Of a stretch of DNA of 64,000 nt, positions 17,003 to 25,077 are shown in pieces. The notes beneath the pieces are model-generated. The model worked only from the letters and a program-made list of their open reading frames with translations, was not told the DNA's origin and made no database searches. Numbering within the stretch: position 1 is the stretch's first letter; every line of letters begins with the position of its first letter. A program made the position numbers and the translations under genes. The DNA comes from Pseudomonadales bacterium (GTDB lineage: Bacteria; Pseudomonadota; Gammaproteobacteria; Pseudomonadales; UBA5862), in the NCBI GenBank assembly GCA_024234215.1, contig JACKOQ010000002.1, positions 62,001-126,000 on the forward strand, written 5' to 3'.

Positions 17003-17578
17003 ATGCGCAAGAACCGCACACCACCTGCTCCGGGCGAAACGCTTGCCACCGAGGAGCGCGCACTGTTCCAGCAGGCCACGGCTGATGTGATTCGCACTCC
17101 CGCTGCGGGCTGCGCCCCCATCCCCAGCAAAACCGGCCAATTCAGGCCACGTCGCTCTCCATCTCCACCATCCGACGAGGACGCCAGACAGCCCGCTGAA
17201 GCGGCGCCCCGACCCTGCAGCGGCGAAGAACCGGTGCTGTTTCAGCGTCCCGGCATCCAGCCGCGGCAACTGCTGCAACTGAAACGGGGCAAATTCCGCA
17301 CCGAGGCCGTGCTCGACCTGCACGGTCTGCGGCAACGGCAGGCCGAAATCGAGTTGCGCGCGTTCATCGACCAGAGCTGGCAAGAGGGCCTGCGGACACT
17401 GCTGATCATCCATGGCAAGGGCCATGGCTCCGCCAGCGGCACTGCGGTGCTGAAGTCGTGGTTGGTCGCAGAGCTGCCAAGGTTTCCGCAACTGCTGGCC
17501 TTCTGCTCGGCACTGCCGCGTGATGGCGGCACCGGCGCACTCTATCTGCGGCTGCGCCAGCAGCCGCCAACCTTGTGA
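17003..17578 (+). CDS. Smr-domain protein (SmrB/YfcN-like)
   Basis: The C-terminal half carries an Smr (small MutS-related) domain, a nuclease or nucleic-acid-binding fold: EAVLDLHGLRQRQAEIELRA with the DLHG motif, then LLIIHGKGHGS, and a final LPRDGGTGALYLRLRQQ. The N-terminal half is Pro-rich and poorly conserved. E. coli SmrB, which rescues collided ribosomes by cutting mRNA, has the same arrangement and size. I start at the ATG at 17003 (191 aa). A GTG at 16973 with GGAG upstream and a TTG at 16943 are in frame, the latter just past the hairpin. Exact orthology to SmrB is inferred. Confidence 0.8.
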   Translation: MRKNRTPPAPGETLATEERALFQQATADVIRTPAAGCAPIPSKTGQFRPRRSPSPPSDEDARQPAEAAPRPCSGEEPVLFQRPGIQPRQLLQLKRGKFRTEAVLDLHGLRQRQAEIELRAFIDQSWQEGLRTLLIIHGKGHGSASGTAVLKSWLVAELPRFPQLLAFCSALPRDGGTGALYLRLRQQPPTL

Positions 17579-17651
17579 GCCCAGGGTTTTTCAGCCGTGG
17601 TCGATCACGTAACATCCCGCTGCCCCACACAGCGAACTCCGGAGCAAAACA

Positions 17652-18194
17652 ATGAAAGAGGCCTATCAGAAGCTGCTCGAGAGCATCGGCGAGGATCTCA
17701 ACCGTGACGGACTGAGAGACACCCCCGAGCGCGCCGCCCGCGCCTTTGCCTTCCTCAACCGCGGCTACCACCAGGACATCGACCAGATCATCAACAACGC
17801 CATCTTTGAATCGGAAAGCAACGAGATGGTGCTGGTGCAGGACATCGAGCTCTACTCGCTCTGCGAACATCACCTGCTGCCGTTCATCGGCAAGTGCCAT
17901 GTCGCCTACATCCCCAGCGGCAAGATTCTGGGCCTGTCGAAGTTTGCCCGCATCGTCGACATGTACGCCCGGCGGTTGCAGGTGCAGGAGAACCTGACCC
18001 GGCAGATCGCCGACACCATTCAGAAGGTCACCCAGGCCCAGGGGGTGGCCGTGATCATCGAGGCGCAACACATGTGCATGATGATGCGCGGCGTCGAGAA
18101 GCAGAATTCGCGGATGAAGACCTCGGTGATGCTCGGGCAGTTCCAGAGCAACCCCAGCACCCGCAGCGAACTGCTCTCCCTGATTTCGAGCTGA
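17652..18194 (+). CDS. folE: GTP cyclohydrolase I
   Basis: Converts GTP to 7,8-dihydroneopterin triphosphate, the first step of folate and tetrahydrobiopterin synthesis. The 180-residue protein has the family zinc site: Cys 71 and His 74 in LYSLCEHHLLPFIGKCHVAY, and Cys 142 in EAQHMCMMMRGVEKQNSRM. The RDGLRDTPERAARAF block near the start is typical. CGGAG precedes the ATG. It is a short form lacking the N-terminal extension of some FolE proteins. The downstream hydrolase may be co-transcribed. Confidence 0.96.
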   Translation: MKEAYQKLLESIGEDLNRDGLRDTPERAARAFAFLNRGYHQDIDQIINNAIFESESNEMVLVQDIELYSLCEHHLLPFIGKCHVAYIPSGKILGLSKFARIVDMYARRLQVQENLTRQIADTIQKVTQAQGVAVIIEAQHMCMMMRGVEKQNSRMKTSVMLGQFQSNPSTRSELLSLISS

Positions 18195-18244
18195 TACGCA
18201 GCCTTCGCCAGACACTGACACTGAAAAACGATCAAGAGGCGCTC

Positions 18245-19123
18245 ATGCAACCATTCAAACAGGGCAAGGTCACTGCGAACGGCCTGGAGTTCACCTTTCT
18301 GGAGCAGGGCGAAGGGCCACTGGTGCTGTGCATGCACGGCTTCCCCGACACCGCACGCTCGTTCCGCCACCAGTTGCCGGCACTGGCGCAGGCCGGTTAC
18401 CGTGCCGTCGCCCCCTTCATGCGCGGCTATGCGCCCACCGCAGCGGCTGCCAACGGCAACTACCAGACCGCGGCACTCGGGCAGGATGTGCTGGCGCTGA
18501 TCGAGGCGCTCGGTGCGCAGCAGGCAGTCGTCATCGGCCACGACTGGGGCTCCACCGCCGCCAGCGCGGCAGCGCTGTTCGCGCCCGAGAAGGTCAGCAA
18601 GCTGATCACCCTCGCCCTGCCCTACGGCGGCATGGGCACCGCGCTACTGAACAACTGGGCACAGCAGAAGCGCTCCTGGTATATCTTCTTCTTTCAGACC
18701 GCCTTGGCCGACCTGGCCGTGCCACTGGAAGATTTCGCCTTCATCGAACGGCTGTGGCGCGACTGGTCACCCGGCTGGGATTTTCCGGCCGAAGAGATGC
18801 GCGCACTGAAACAGACCCTGGCCCAGCCCGGCGTACTGGCAGCGGCGCTCGGCTACTACCGCTGCACCATGAATCCCGAACGGCACGACCCGCTGCTGGC
18901 ACCGCTGCAGGCGCGCATTGGCCGTGAACCGATCCAGGTGCCGACGCTGAACATCCATGGCGCGCTGGATGGCTGCATCGGTGCCGAGTTCAGCCAGAAC
19001 ATCGACGCCCTGTTCCCCGCCGGCCTGACCAACCGTGTCATCGACGATGGCGGCCACTTCCTGCATCAGGAGCAGCCCGAACAGGTCAACCGGCTGATTC
19101 TCGATTTTCTGCAAGGCACCTGA
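18245..19123 (+). CDS. Alpha/beta hydrolase, epoxide hydrolase/dehalogenase-like
   Basis: The ATG at 18245 (AGAGG upstream) gives 292 residues. The oxyanion motif MHGFPDTARSF (30-40), nucleophile elbow GHDWGS with Asp 100 instead of Ser, and catalytic His about 271 in DDGGHFLHQEQ together indicate the Asp-nucleophile group (soluble epoxide hydrolases and haloalkane dehalogenases). The cap region lies about 125-230. The substrate cannot be told from sequence. The open frame extends upstream through folE in another phase and is not used. Confidence 0.85.
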   Translation: MQPFKQGKVTANGLEFTFLEQGEGPLVLCMHGFPDTARSFRHQLPALAQAGYRAVAPFMRGYAPTAAAANGNYQTAALGQDVLALIEALGAQQAVVIGHDWGSTAASAAALFAPEKVSKLITLALPYGGMGTALLNNWAQQKRSWYIFFFQTALADLAVPLEDFAFIERLWRDWSPGWDFPAEEMRALKQTLAQPGVLAAALGYYRCTMNPERHDPLLAPLQARIGREPIQVPTLNIHGALDGCIGAEFSQNIDALFPAGLTNRVIDDGGHFLHQEQPEQVNRLILDFLQGT

Positions 19124-19187
19124 CCGACCCCGGCTGACGCCGGGAGACCCCCCCAACACTTCTCAAACAACGATCGAGGAACGATCA

Positions 19188-20396
19188 ATGACCACACCCG
19201 AACCCAAAGCACATCAGGAGTTCCGCCGCGAGGTGGCCGGCTGGCTGGAGCGCAACCGCCCGGCCAAACCCGATTTCATCCTCCCTCAATCCTTCATGGA
19301 GGTCGACACTCAGCAGCAGTTCGACTACCTGCGCGACTGGCAGCGCAAGGTGTACGAGGCCGGCTACCTGGGCATGGCCTGGCCAAAGGAATACGGTGGC
19401 GGCGGTCAGCCACAGATCTTGCAGGACATCGCCACTCAGGAGATGACCCGCGCCAACGTCCCGTTCATGGTCAACGCCATCGGCCTGTCGTGGGCCGGCC
19501 CGACCATTCTGCACCTGGGCAGCGAGGCCCATAAAAAGCAGTTCATCAAAAACATTCTCAACGCCGAGGAGATCTGGTGTCAGGGTTTCTCGGAACCGGA
19601 CCATGGTTCCGACCTCGGCAACGCCCAGTGCCGTGCCGAACGTGATGGCGACCACTTCGTCGTCAATGGCGCCAAGATCTGGACCAGCCTCGGGGTCTAC
19701 GCCAAGCACATGATTCTGCTGGCGCGCTCGATTCCCAACACCAGCAGCAAGTATGCCGGCCTCAGCTTCTTTCTCTGCCCGATGCAGACGCCCGGCATCG
19801 AGGTGATCCCGATCAAAAAGATCACCGGCGAGTACGGCTTCAATCAGACCGTCTTCACCAATGCCCGCATCCATGAATCGACCTTGGTCGGCGAAGAAGG
19901 CAAGGGCTGGCTGGTGGCGATGGCGGTGCTGGCCTTCGAACGTGGCGCGGCCGGCGGTCAGGCCGGCGGCAACATGTCCACCGTCTTCTCCACCCAGGAT
20001 GTGATCGAGATGAGCCGGCTGATCGAGCGTGACGGCCGCCCGGCACTGGAGGATCCGCTGGTCCAGGACAAGCTGCTCAACTTTCTGATCGATCAGCGCA
20101 GCATCGCGCTGACCAGCCAGCGCGCCAGGATCGAAAAGCTGCTGACGCCGGAGCGCCCGGCCGCGACCATGATGATGGGCAAGCTGTTCGGATCGGAGTT
20201 CATGCGCCGGCTCGCCTACTTCGCCGTCGAGCTGCAGGGCGGCCGTGCCAACCTCTACATGGGCGACCCCGAGGCGGTGCAGGGTGGCGAATGGCAGCGT
20301 GCCGCGATGAACGCCTACTCGGCCACCATCGGCGGCGGCACCAGCGAAGTGCAACACAACATTCTCGGCGAGCGGGTGCTCGACCTGCCGAAGTGA
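19188..20396 (+). CDS. Acyl-CoA dehydrogenase (large partner of a pair)
   Basis: FAD enzyme of 402 residues that oxidises an acyl-CoA to the 2-enoyl-CoA. Recognisable parts are PKEYGGGGQPQILQDIATQE, the flavin/substrate motif WCQGFSEPDHGSDLGNAQCR, GAKIWTSLGVYAKHMILLAR and the C-terminal TIGGGTSEVQHNILGERVL. The position of the usual YEGT catalytic Glu is GGGT here, as is common in the FadE-type subfamily that uses a differently placed base or a partner subunit. AGGAA precedes the ATG. It is directly followed by a second, smaller acyl-CoA dehydrogenase, which suggests a heteromeric enzyme like those of steroid or branched-acyl degradation. Confidence 0.92.
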   Translation: MTTPEPKAHQEFRREVAGWLERNRPAKPDFILPQSFMEVDTQQQFDYLRDWQRKVYEAGYLGMAWPKEYGGGGQPQILQDIATQEMTRANVPFMVNAIGLSWAGPTILHLGSEAHKKQFIKNILNAEEIWCQGFSEPDHGSDLGNAQCRAERDGDHFVVNGAKIWTSLGVYAKHMILLARSIPNTSSKYAGLSFFLCPMQTPGIEVIPIKKITGEYGFNQTVFTNARIHESTLVGEEGKGWLVAMAVLAFERGAAGGQAGGNMSTVFSTQDVIEMSRLIERDGRPALEDPLVQDKLLNFLIDQRSIALTSQRARIEKLLTPERPAATMMMGKLFGSEFMRRLAYFAVELQGGRANLYMGDPEAVQGGEWQRAAMNAYSATIGGGTSEVQHNILGERVLDLPK

Positions 20397-20424
20397 CACG
20401 GAACAGCTTCAGGAGCAACAGACA

Positions 20425-21558
20425 ATGATCAAGATGGAAGGCGCGATCGAGTTCACCGAAGAGCAGGGGATGATCTCCGACTCCGCAGTCAGCTTTTTCC
20501 GCGAACAGTACCCGATGGCCACCGTGCGCCAACTGCTCGACGACGAGCGCGGTTACACCACCGATGGCTGGCGCAGCATCGGCGAGCTGGGCTGGCTCGG
20601 CATGATGATTCCCGAAGAGTTCGGCGGCGCCGGTCTCAGTGCCAAAGAGCTGGTATCGGTGGTCGAACCGATGGGCCGACACCTGGTCGGCACCCCCTTC
20701 ATCGCCACCACGCTGGCCGGGCAGCTGCTGCTCAAGGCCGGCAGCGAGGCGCAAAAGAGCCGTCTGCTGCCGAAACTCGCCAGCGGCGCGGCCATCGGTT
20801 CGGTGGCCCTGTTCGAGCCCCACGGCGCATGGGAGCCCGACCAGTTGCGCGCCACCGCCCAGCGCAGCGGCAATGGTTTCGTGCTCAGCGGCAGCAAAAC
20901 CTTCGTGCTCGATGCAGCCGTGGCCGATCTGCTGATCGTCGCCTGCCAACTCGACGGCGCCCCGGCGCTGTTCTGTCTCTCGGGCCCACAACTGCAAGGC
21001 CGCCTGCGGCGTGAAACCGTGATCGACGAGACCCGCCGCAGCCACCGGTTGCAGCTCGACGGCCTCGAAGTGGGAAGCGATGCACAACTGACCGGCGGCG
21101 ATGCGCTGGCCGCACTGAAGTGGTGTCATGCACTGGGTGCGCTGCTGCACACCGCCGAGAGTGCCGGTGGCGCCAACAGCGCACTGCTGCTGACGGTCGA
21201 CTACCTGAAGACCCGCAAACAGTTCGGCCAGCTGATCGGCAGCTATCAGGCGCTCAAGCACCCGACCGTCGATGCGATGATCGCGGTCGAGCACAGCCGC
21301 TCCCACCTCTACTACGCCGCTTCGCTCTTCAACGGCTATGACGGCGGCGAGTCGGAGGTGGCGGTGCGGATGGCCAAGGTCCACTCCAACGAGTCGTTCT
21401 ACTTCGCCTCCGACCGGGCCATCCAGTTCCATGGTGGCATGGGCTTCACCCACGAATGCAACGCCGGACTCCACTTCCGCCGTGCCCAGTGGAACAAGTT
21501 CAGCTTCGGCGACACGCTGCATCACCGCCGCCATCTGCGACGGCTGCTGATGCCCTGA
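20425..21558 (+). CDS. Acyl-CoA dehydrogenase (small partner of a pair)
   Basis: A 377-residue acyl-CoA dehydrogenase-fold protein. Visible blocks are GELGWLGMMIPEEFGGAGLS (N-terminal domain), GSVALFEPHGAWEPDQ in place of the usual flavin motif, TRKQFGQLIGSYQALKHPTV (C-terminal domain) and FHGGMGFTHECNAGLHFRRA. No YEGT-type catalytic Glu is visible at the C-terminus. AGGAG lies before the ATG, 28 bases after the first dehydrogenase. Together they look like the alpha and beta chains of a two-gene acyl-CoA dehydrogenase; the substrate is unknown. Confidence 0.9.
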   Translation: MIKMEGAIEFTEEQGMISDSAVSFFREQYPMATVRQLLDDERGYTTDGWRSIGELGWLGMMIPEEFGGAGLSAKELVSVVEPMGRHLVGTPFIATTLAGQLLLKAGSEAQKSRLLPKLASGAAIGSVALFEPHGAWEPDQLRATAQRSGNGFVLSGSKTFVLDAAVADLLIVACQLDGAPALFCLSGPQLQGRLRRETVIDETRRSHRLQLDGLEVGSDAQLTGGDALAALKWCHALGALLHTAESAGGANSALLLTVDYLKTRKQFGQLIGSYQALKHPTVDAMIAVEHSRSHLYYAASLFNGYDGGESEVAVRMAKVHSNESFYFASDRAIQFHGGMGFTHECNAGLHFRRAQWNKFSFGDTLHHRRHLRRLLMP

Positions 21559-21573
21559 TCGCTCAGCCCGGCC

Positions 21574-22398
21574 ATGTCCGAGATCTTCGGCTTCGACGCC
21601 TTCTCGCCGCGGGAGATTGCCCAGCGCATCGAGAGCGTCGGCGTCGCCAAGGCCCGGCTGCCGCTGCGGTCGATGTGGATGCTCGGCATGCTGGCCGGGG
21701 CCTTCATCGGCCTCGGCGCGCTCTACTACACGCTGGTGGCCGCCGATGCCTCGCTCGGCTTTGCCGCCCGGCAACTGCTGGGTGGCGTCACCTTCTCGCT
21801 GGGGCTGCTGCTGGTGACGGTGGCCGGAGCCGAGCTGTTCACCGGCAACAACCTGCTGGTGCTGGCCTGGGCCGATGGCCGCATCAGTGCCCATGAACTG
21901 CTGCGCAACTGGGTGGTGGTCTGTCTGGCCAACTTCGTCGGCGCCGCTGCCCTTGCGCTGCTGGTCTTTCTGTCACGCCACCCGGAGATGAACCAGGGCG
22001 CCATCGCCGAGCAGACGGTGAAGATCGCCGCCGCCAAAACGCTGCTGCCGCCGGCAACCGCCTTCTTCAGGGGGATGCTCTGCAACGTGCTGGTCTGCAT
22101 GGCGGTGTGGATGGCGATGGCCGGCCGCACCATCGTCGACAAGGCGGTGGCGATCCTGTTTCCGATCTCGGCCTTCGTCGCCGCCGGTTTCGAGCACAGC
22201 ATCGCCAACATGTACTTCATTCCGCTGGCGATGCTGATCCAGCACTTCGGCGGCGGCACGGCGACCCAGACCGTCATCACCTGGGGCGGCTTCTTCCACA
22301 ACCTGCTGCCGGTGCTGGCCGGCAACATCATCGGCGGCAGCGTGCTGGTCGGCCTGGTCTACCACACCATCTATCCGCGCCCGTCTGACTCCGCCTGA
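21574..22398 (+). CDS. Formate/nitrite transporter family channel
   Basis: A 274-residue inner-membrane protein with six hydrophobic segments. FNT signatures are ELFTGNNLLVLAWADG (about 87-102), the re-entrant loop CNVLVCMAVWMAMAGRTIVD (about 170-189) and EHSIANMYFIPLAM with the central pore His 208. Members are pentameric channels for formate, nitrite or hydrosulphide. Which anion is moved here cannot be decided, since there is no nir, nrf or pfl gene next to it. It lies 15 bases after the second acyl-CoA dehydrogenase and is convergent with the P-type ATPase. Confidence 0.9.
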   Translation: MSEIFGFDAFSPREIAQRIESVGVAKARLPLRSMWMLGMLAGAFIGLGALYYTLVAADASLGFAARQLLGGVTFSLGLLLVTVAGAELFTGNNLLVLAWADGRISAHELLRNWVVVCLANFVGAAALALLVFLSRHPEMNQGAIAEQTVKIAAAKTLLPPATAFFRGMLCNVLVCMAVWMAMAGRTIVDKAVAILFPISAFVAAGFEHSIANMYFIPLAMLIQHFGGGTATQTVITWGGFFHNLLPVLAGNIIGGSVLVGLVYHTIYPRPSDSA

Positions 22399-22416
22399 GC
22401 CGCTGACAGCGACCGA

Positions 22417-25059
22417 TCAGCCGCCCGTTGCCGTCCGCTGCATCGCGCCACGGCGGCGCAGCCACTTCTCGATCTCCACCGCCACCCAGAGCAGCGCCGC
22501 CAGCCCGACACAGAGCAGCAGCTCATCGAGCGCCAGCGGCGCAGTCCTGAAGATCGATTGCAGCGGCGGCAGGTAGAGCACCGCCAGTTGCAGGGCCAGC
22601 GTCAGCAGCACCGCACCCAGCAACGGCAGGTTGCTGGCAAGACCCTGGGTGAACAGCGACTCGCGCTCGGAGCGAATTGCCAGCACATGGGCCATCTGCG
22701 TCAGCGTCAGCAGCGTGAACACCATGCTCTGCCAGTGGGCGATGTCGTTGTGCAGCGCCCAGGATTGCAGCGCCAGGGTCAGCAGCGCCATCAGCAATCC
22801 GGCCCAGAGCATGTGTTGCCACAGGCCATGGGCAAAGAGGCTCTCGTTCGGCGGACGCGGCGGACGCCGCATGATGTCACGCTCCGCCGGCTCCCGGGTG
22901 AGGGCGATGCCGGGCAGTCCATCGGTCAGCAGGTTGATCCAGAGGATGTGGATCGGCAGCAGCGGCACCGGCAGTGCGAAACACTGCGCCAGAAACAGCA
23001 CCCAGATCTCCGCCGAGTTGGTGGTCACCGCATACTTGACGAAGCGGCGGATGTTGTCGTGGATGCGCCGCCCCTCACGCACGGCCGCCACGATGGAAGC
23101 AAAGTTGTCATCGAGCAGCACCATGTCGGCCGCCTCGCAGGCCACCTCGGTGCCACCCTGCCCCATCGCCACCCCGATGTCGGCCCGCTTCAGCGCCGGC
23201 GCATCATTGACACCATCGCCGGTCATCGCGACGAAGGCGCCGCGCGCCTGCAGCGCCCGGACGATGTCGATCTTCTGCTCCGGCGCCACCCGCGCATAGA
23301 CCCGCACCTCGGTGACCAGTTGCCCAAGCTGCTCCGGATCGAGTGTGGCCAGCATCGGTCCGGTCACTGCCCGGTCGGTCGCACCGGCGATGCCGAGCCG
23401 CCGCGCGATCGCCAGCGCGGTGGCCGGATGGTCGCCGGTGATCATCACCGGCGTGATGCCGGCGCGATGGCACCACTGCACCGCCTCACGGGCCTCGGGC
23501 CGCGGTGGATCGATCAGACCGACCAGCCCCAGCAGAAGCAGCGACTGCTCCACCGTTTCGCTGTCGAGCCGCTCCGGCAGCGCGTCCCAGTCACGACAGG
23601 CCACCGCCAGCACCCGCAGCCCCTGCGCCGCCATCGCTTCGGCCGCCGCCAGCACCGCCTGCTGATCGAGTGCGACCCTGCCCGCTTCGCTCTGCAGGCC
23701 AATGCAACAGGCCAGCACGCTTTCGGGCGCCCCCTTGGTGCAGGCCAGCAGCGCCGCTCCTTGCTGGTGCAGTGTGGTCATCCGCTTGCGCTCGGCATCG
23801 AAGGGAATCTCGCCGATACGCGGTGCGGAGACGGTCAGCGCCGCTGCGCCATGGCCGAAAGTCTCGGCCGCCTCATGGAGTGCCACCTCGGTGGGGTCGC
23901 CAACCCAGCCGCCGGCTGCATCGCGACGGGCATCGTTGTTGAGTGCCACGGCCCGCAGCAGGGCGTCGCGCAGCGGCGCCGGCGCGGTGGTCAGCGCATC
24001 GCGGCCATACCATGAACCTGCCAGCCAGAGAGATTCCAGCGTCATCCGGTTCTGGGTCAGGGTGCCGGTCTTGTCGGAACAGATGTAGCTGACCGAGCCC
24101 AGGGTTTCGACGGCGGGCAGCCGGCGGATCAGCACGCGCTGCCCGACCATGCTGCGCGCGCCGAGCGCCAGCGCGATGGTGATCACCGCCGGCAGCGCCT
24201 CGGGAATGGCCGCCACCGCCAGGCTGACCGCAGTCAGAAACATCAGCAGCGGCGGCTCACCGCGCCAAACCCCCATCGCAAAGATCAGTACACAGAGGAG
24301 GATGCAGGCCAGCGCCAGCCGCTGACCGAACCGGATCAGCCGCTGCTGCAAGGGGGTCTTGAGGGCAAGCTGCTGCTGCAACAGCGTGGCGATTCGGCCC
24401 AGCTCGGTGGCCATGCCGGTCGCCACCACCAGCCCCGCCGCCCGCCCATGCACCACCTGGGTGCCCCGGTAGGCCATGTTGTGGCGATCACCGAGCGGCA
24501 ACTCGGCCTCGCTCAGCGCTGCCGCCTGCTTGTCGACCGGCTGCGACTCCCCGGTCAGCGCGGCCTCGTCGGTGCGCAACTGGTTCACCTCGGTGAGGCG
24601 CAGATCGGCCGGCACCACGTTGCCCGCTTCGAGCAGCACCCGATCACCCGGCACCAGTTCGCTGGCCGGCACGCTCAGCAGCCCTCCTGCGCGCTGCACC
24701 CGCGCCTGTGGCGCCGCCAGCCGCCGCAATGCGGCCATCGCCCGCTCGGCCCGGTACTCCTGAACGAACCCCAGCAGGGCATTCAGCAACACGATGACGA
24801 CGATCACCAGGCTGTCATGCCAGTCGCCGATCAGGCCGGCCACCAGGGCCGCCGCCAGCAGCACCAGGATCATGAAGTCGGCGAATTGGTCGAGAAAGAT
24901 TCGCAACGGCCCACGCCGCTTCGCCTCGCTGAGCTCGTTCGGACCATGCAGTTGCCGTCGCCGCAGCGCCTCGTCCGCCGTCAGCCCGGTCAGCCGATCG
25001 CTGTCGAGGCGCTGCGCCGCCTCATCGACACCCAGCAGATGCCAGAGCGGCTCATCCAT
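22417..25059 (-). CDS. P-type cation-transporting ATPase (type II, Ca2+-ATPase-like)
   Basis: An 880-residue ion pump. The order of motifs is complete: TGES (169-172, actuator), PEALP in M4 (about 286-290), phosphorylated Asp 329 in CSDKTGTLTQNRMT, the KGAPE nucleotide site, and TGDGVNDAPALKRADIGVAM. A cation-ATPase N-terminal domain (about 1-75) and C-terminal M7-M10 helices are present. The PEALPAV ion-site sequence and layout resemble bacterial SERCA-like Ca2+ exporters more than K+ or Mg2+ pumps, but the ion is inferred. It reads in the same direction as res, 18 bases downstream. Confidence 0.92.
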   Translation of the reverse strand: MDEPLWHLLGVDEAAQRLDSDRLTGLTADEALRRRQLHGPNELSEAKRRGPLRIFLDQFADFMILVLLAAALVAGLIGDWHDSLVIVVIVLLNALLGFVQEYRAERAMAALRRLAAPQARVQRAGGLLSVPASELVPGDRVLLEAGNVVPADLRLTEVNQLRTDEAALTGESQPVDKQAAALSEAELPLGDRHNMAYRGTQVVHGRAAGLVVATGMATELGRIATLLQQQLALKTPLQQRLIRFGQRLALACILLCVLIFAMGVWRGEPPLLMFLTAVSLAVAAIPEALPAVITIALALGARSMVGQRVLIRRLPAVETLGSVSYICSDKTGTLTQNRMTLESLWLAGSWYGRDALTTAPAPLRDALLRAVALNNDARRDAAGGWVGDPTEVALHEAAETFGHGAAALTVSAPRIGEIPFDAERKRMTTLHQQGAALLACTKGAPESVLACCIGLQSEAGRVALDQQAVLAAAEAMAAQGLRVLAVACRDWDALPERLDSETVEQSLLLLGLVGLIDPPRPEAREAVQWCHRAGITPVMITGDHPATALAIARRLGIAGATDRAVTGPMLATLDPEQLGQLVTEVRVYARVAPEQKIDIVRALQARGAFVAMTGDGVNDAPALKRADIGVAMGQGGTEVACEAADMVLLDDNFASIVAAVREGRRIHDNIRRFVKYAVTTNSAEIWVLFLAQCFALPVPLLPIHILWINLLTDGLPGIALTREPAERDIMRRPPRPPNESLFAHGLWQHMLWAGLLMALLTLALQSWALHNDIAHWQSMVFTLLTLTQMAHVLAIRSERESLFTQGLASNLPLLGAVLLTLALQLAVLYLPPLQSIFRTAPLALDELLLCVGLAALLWVAVEIEKWLRRRGAMQRTATGG

Positions 25060-25077
25060 GCCACCCGCTCCAGCACA

